From contig JABUEZ010000084.1 of NCBI GenBank assembly GCA_013314795.1, positions 1 through 8,167 of the forward strand: 8,167 bases of DNA. The letters are read 5' to 3'. Below, in pieces: positions 5,572 through 8,167 of this stretch (position 1 is its first letter; each line of letters starts with the position of its first letter). Below the pieces are notes generated by a model that saw only the letters and a program-made list of their open reading frames with translations, ran no database searches and had not been told where the DNA came from. The stretch is from Candidatus Profundicultor aquiphilus (lineage in GTDB: Bacteria; Atribacterota; Atribacteria; Atribacterales; Caldatribacteriaceae). A program made the position numbers and the translations under genes.

Positions 5572-6465
5572 ATGACAACGCGCTTACAAAAAAAGGAAAT
5601 CTATTTTGCCTGGGCTTTGATTTTACCTTCGTTTCTTTTTATTGCCTTTATTGTTTTTTATCCCACAGCGTTTTCCTTTGTTCTGAGCCTTTTCCAGGTG
5701 GACCTCACCCGCCGGGCCCAGGGGACTCCCTTTGTGGGCCTACAGAATTATGCCGAAGTTTTGCGCAGTTCTTATTTCTGGTCTTCCATGGGGCGGACGG
5801 CCTACTTCACCGTGGTTTCCATCGCCATCGAAATGGTTCTGGGGTTTCTGGTGGCCCTACTTTTGAATCAGAAGTTCTGGGGCAGGGGTATTTTGCGCAG
5901 TCTTCTCCTTTTGCCCTGGGCGCTTCCTATCACCGTTGACGCCATCATGTGGAAGTGGATTTTCAATGCCAACTACGGGGCACTTAATGCCTTCCTGACT
6001 CAGGTGGGAATTCTTCCCGGATACCGGCCCTGGCTGACGCAAGGATGGAGTGCCATGCACTGTGTGATTATCGCCGATGTGTGGAAGGTGACGCCACTGG
6101 TGGCCCTTTTACTCCTTGCCGGACTTCAGACCATTCCCCGGGAACTCTATGAAGCAGCCCTGGTGGACGGGGCAGGAAGGTTGACGAGCCTCCTTAAAAT
6201 CACCGTGCCTTTGCTTTTACCCACGGCAACCGTGGTTTTGGTTTTGCGGACTCTTGATGCCTTCCGAGTTTTCGATATCGTTTATGTAATGACGCAGGGT
6301 GGACCGGCCAATGCTACCAAGGTGATTTCATTTCTGGCCTATCAGGAAGCTTTCAAATTCCTCCATTTCAGCAAAGGGGCGGCACTCTCCTTTGTCATTA
6401 CCATGGTGGTGGCCATTTTTGCTTACTTTTACACCAAAAGCATGCGTAAACAAATTGAGTACTGA
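5572..6465 (+). CDS. ABC sugar transporter permease, MalF/UgpA-like
   Basis: A 297-residue inner-membrane permease with six predicted hydrophobic segments, the first at about 13-40 and the last at about 271-288. The binding-protein-dependent permease (EAA) loop that docks the ATPase is clear at about 194-213: EAALVDGAG, then ITVPLLLP. Other family marks are FVGLQNYAEVL near residues 54-64, LLPWALP at 113-119 and the MTQGGPANAT loop at 240-249, typical of MalF-type CUT1 subunits. Start ATG 5572 gives the usual short cytoplasmic N-terminus (LQKKEIYFAWALILPS). Its Shine-Dalgarno is weak (GAG at 5563-5565), so translation may be low. It lies directly after the terminator hairpin and eleven bases before the second permease. 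It should form the heterodimeric channel with that protein. Confidence 0.95.
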   Translation: MTTRLQKKEIYFAWALILPSFLFIAFIVFYPTAFSFVLSLFQVDLTRRAQGTPFVGLQNYAEVLRSSYFWSSMGRTAYFTVVSIAIEMVLGFLVALLLNQKFWGRGILRSLLLLPWALPITVDAIMWKWIFNANYGALNAFLTQVGILPGYRPWLTQGWSAMHCVIIADVWKVTPLVALLLLAGLQTIPRELYEAALVDGAGRLTSLLKITVPLLLPTATVVLVLRTLDAFRVFDIVYVMTQGGPANATKVISFLAYQEAFKFLHFSKGAALSFVITMVVAIFAYFYTKSMRKQIEY

Positions 6466-6476
6466 GGGATGAAACG

Positions 6477-7322
6477 ATGAGAAAGGGAGTGCTTTTCGGT
6501 CGATTGATCATTGCGGTGTTTTCCATACTTCTTGCTCTGGTAATTCTGGCACCGCCTCTGTGGCTTTTTATCTCCAGTATTGCTGATTTGAAAGAGCTTC
6601 TGGCCATACCCCTGCGCTGGATTCCAAAAAATCCCAGTTTTGCCCGCTATGGTGGCATTCTCTTTTCTCAGGGGCCAGAAAGTGAATTTCGAAGAATCAT
6701 GGGGAATAGCCTTTATGTGGCACTTTTTGTCACCATCATTTGCGTGGTGCTGGGGTCTCTCTCGGCGTATGCTTTTTCTCGCCTGCGTTTTCCGGGGAAG
6801 GACAAGGTCCTTTTTGTGCTTCTTTTTTCCTATATGCTTCCCCCGATTGCCTTTATCATCCCCCTGTACCAGACCTTTAGTGGCTTGCGCATGCTCGACA
6901 CCCGTGGGGCGCTCATTCTCACCTATTCGGCCATTCTCACCCCCTTTGTCATCTGGATGATGCGCACCTACTTTGACACCATCCCCAGAGACCTCGAAGA
7001 CGCGGCCAAAATCGATGGGTGCACTCCTCTTGGAACTCTTCTGCGGGTGATTTTCCCTCTATCTTTGCCCGGAGTGGTGGCGACTCTTCTTTTTGCCTTT
7101 CTCATGTCCTGGGAAGAGTTCTTCATCGCCTTGATTCTCACGTCCACTCCTCAGGCCAAAACCATTCCGGTGGCCATTGCCGAGTTTTCTGGTCGTCACT
7201 CCATCGACTTTGGCATGATGGCCACTGGGGGAATCCTGGCGGCTTTGCCCCCGGTCTTTATTGCCTTTGTGTTCCAGAAATATATCGTGGGAGGATTGCT
7301 CTCCGGCGCAGTCAAAGGGTAG
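6477..7322 (+). CDS. ABC sugar transporter permease, MalG/UgpE-like
   Basis: A 281-residue inner-membrane permease, second half of the channel. The first transmembrane segment is at about 10-33. Typical MalG-type text follows: NSLYVALFVTIICVVLGSLSAYAF is spread over about 77-100, then SRLRFPGK (101-108) and YMLPP (119-123). The EAA loop is at about 172-199 (DLEDAAKIDG, then VIFPLSLPG). The C-terminus ends QKYIVGGLLSGAVKG, the usual CUT1 ending. Start ATG 6477 has GAGGG at 6464-6468, eight bases upstream and overlapping the stop of the first permease, so the two are probably translated together. An in-frame earlier start is not available; the ATG at 6469 is in another frame. No ATPase gene is next to it in this window, which is common for CUT1 systems that share one ATPase. 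Confidence 0.95.
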   Translation: MRKGVLFGRLIIAVFSILLALVILAPPLWLFISSIADLKELLAIPLRWIPKNPSFARYGGILFSQGPESEFRRIMGNSLYVALFVTIICVVLGSLSAYAFSRLRFPGKDKVLFVLLFSYMLPPIAFIIPLYQTFSGLRMLDTRGALILTYSAILTPFVIWMMRTYFDTIPRDLEDAAKIDGCTPLGTLLRVIFPLSLPGVVATLLFAFLMSWEEFFIALILTSTPQAKTIPVAIAEFSGRHSIDFGMMATGGILAALPPVFIAFVFQKYIVGGLLSGAVKG

Positions 7323-7339
7323 AAAGGAGCGAAATAATA

Positions 7340-8167
7340 GTGGTCATCATCGTTCATGGTGGCATATGTCTTGATGAAATTACCGAGGCTTATGATTGTT
7401 TGGTGCTGGCCTGCCTTAGGGGATGGGCAGCCCTGGAAACGAAAGAGGCCGTTGACGGTGTGGAAGAGGCCGTGAAAGTCCTTGAAGATGATCCCCGTCT
7501 CAATGCCGGAACCGGTGCCTTTCCCAACCTCCTTGGCGAGGTGGAGATGTCGGCCAGCATCATGAAGGATGATTTTTCCTGTGGGGGTGTGGCAGGCATC
7601 AAAAACATCAAAAACCCCATTTCGGTGGCCCGGGCGGTCATGGAAAGAACCCGACATGTTCTTCTGGTCGGTGAAGGAGCCAATCTTTTTGCCCGATTGC
7701 TTGGCTTTGAACCCTACAACCCGGTAGGGGAACTCACCATACGGACCTTGCAAAAATCGGTGGAGAAAGCCAAAAAGGAAAAAGACTCCATTTATCACTA
7801 TTATCTTGAACGAGCTAGGGACCGGCTCAAACGGATTCACCTTGGCACCGTGGGGGCTGTGGCCCTGGACCGGAATGGCCACCTTGCTGCCGGAACATCC
7901 ACCGGGGGTGTGGAAATGCAGCTTCCCGGTCGGGTGGGGGACTCCCCCATTGTAGGGTGTGGAACCTTTGCCTGGGAGTGGGGCGGTGTCTCCATGACCG
8001 GAGAGGGAGAGGGGATTGTTAAACTAGGACTGGCCCGCAAAATCGGGGAATGGATGGAACACTGTAGCGCTCAGGAAGCGGTCAACCGGGGTATGGAACT
8101 GGCCCGCAAATTCAACGTCCGCTGTGGGGCCATTGCCATTCACCGCGACGGAAATATCGGTTGGGGT
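7340..8167 (+). CDS. Isoaspartyl peptidase/L-asparaginase, Ntn-hydrolase family T2 (3' end outside the window)
   Basis: The frame is open from GTG 7340 to the right edge: 276 residues without a stop. T2 proteins are made as precursors that cut themselves before a Thr, which becomes the nucleophile of the beta-subunit. They hydrolyse L-asparagine, beta-aspartyl peptides or, in one branch, GlcNAc-asparagine. Motifs in order are IVHGG (4-8), LEDDPRLNAGTGAF (48-61), GEVEMSASIM (66-75), AGIKNIKNPISVARAVMERT (85-104), VGEGANLFA (110-118), GTVGAVALD (169-177, nucleophile T170), AAGTSTGG (183-190) and GRVGDSP (197-203). The STGG and TVG forms fit isoaspartyl peptidase better than glycosylasparaginase (usually TIG, STNG). 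One oddity is S71 where MDAS-type sequences have Asp. AAGGAG at 7324-7329 lies ten bases upstream of GTG. It follows the permease by 17 bases, so it is probably in the same operon. Confidence 0.9.
   Translation, partial: MVIIVHGGICLDEITEAYDCLVLACLRGWAALETKEAVDGVEEAVKVLEDDPRLNAGTGAFPNLLGEVEMSASIMKDDFSCGGVAGIKNIKNPISVARAVMERTRHVLLVGEGANLFARLLGFEPYNPVGELTIRTLQKSVEKAKKEKDSIYHYYLERARDRLKRIHLGTVGAVALDRNGHLAAGTSTGGVEMQLPGRVGDSPIVGCGTFAWEWGGVSMTGEGEGIVKLGLARKIGEWMEHCSAQEAVNRGMELARKFNVRCGAIAIHRDGNIGWG

Noticed and set aside
7196..7882. A 228-codon open frame on the minus strand.
   Set aside because: It overlaps the end of the MalG-like permease and the asparaginase, both with clear family motifs on the plus strand. 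Its translation has no recognisable domain.
1..8167. CRISPR arrays, tRNA or rRNA genes, insertion sequences.
   Set aside because: No regularly spaced repeats, cloverleaf-like or rRNA-like sequence, or transposase motifs were seen on either strand when read by eye.

Overview
The window looks like the chromosome of a flagellated, probably diderm, free-living bacterium with mid-range GC. Three things suggest this. A chemoreceptor gene has a near-consensus flagellar sigma-28 promoter. The ABC solute-binding protein has a Sec signal peptide without a lipobox cysteine, as expected for a periplasmic protein. GTG and TTG starts are frequent. I cannot fix the lineage from sequence alone; a deep-branching anaerobic group such as Atribacterota or Thermotogota is only a guess.

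Layout. (1) 1-461 (+): the 3' end of a mannose-1-phosphate guanylyltransferase. (2) 464-1605: a zone of decaying toxin-antitoxin genes. On the minus strand is a previously hidden VapBC-like remnant: an antitoxin C-terminus at about 761-865, and a PIN-domain toxin at 464-783 broken by at least three frameshifts. On the plus strand is an intact MNT nucleotidyltransferase (980-1273), overlapping by four bases a HEPN/DUF86 partner (1270-1605) that has an in-frame stop and an Arg in place of the catalytic His. (3) 1606-1824: non-coding, with inverted repeats including a 13-bp perfect GC-rich palindrome. (4) 1825-4008 (-): a 727-residue dCache-HAMP-MA methyl-accepting chemotaxis protein. (5) 4009-4278: the divergent control region. 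It holds the sigma-28 promoter of the chemoreceptor, a sigma-70-like -10 for the other side, and LacI-like palindromes. (6) 4279 to the right edge (+): an operon encoding a CUT1-type sugar-binding protein, two MalF/MalG-like permeases and a T2-family isoaspartyl peptidase/asparaginase that runs off the window. A classical terminator hairpin between the binding-protein and permease genes probably acts as a partial terminator.

How it may work together. The binding protein and permeases import a small solute, by family a carbohydrate. No ATPase lies in the window, so it is either shared or further downstream. The amidohydrolase at the end of the operon suggests that the imported solute carries an asparagine or aspartyl-amide moiety, for example a glyco-asparagine; this is inference. 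The divergent chemoreceptor may guide the cell to the same compound.
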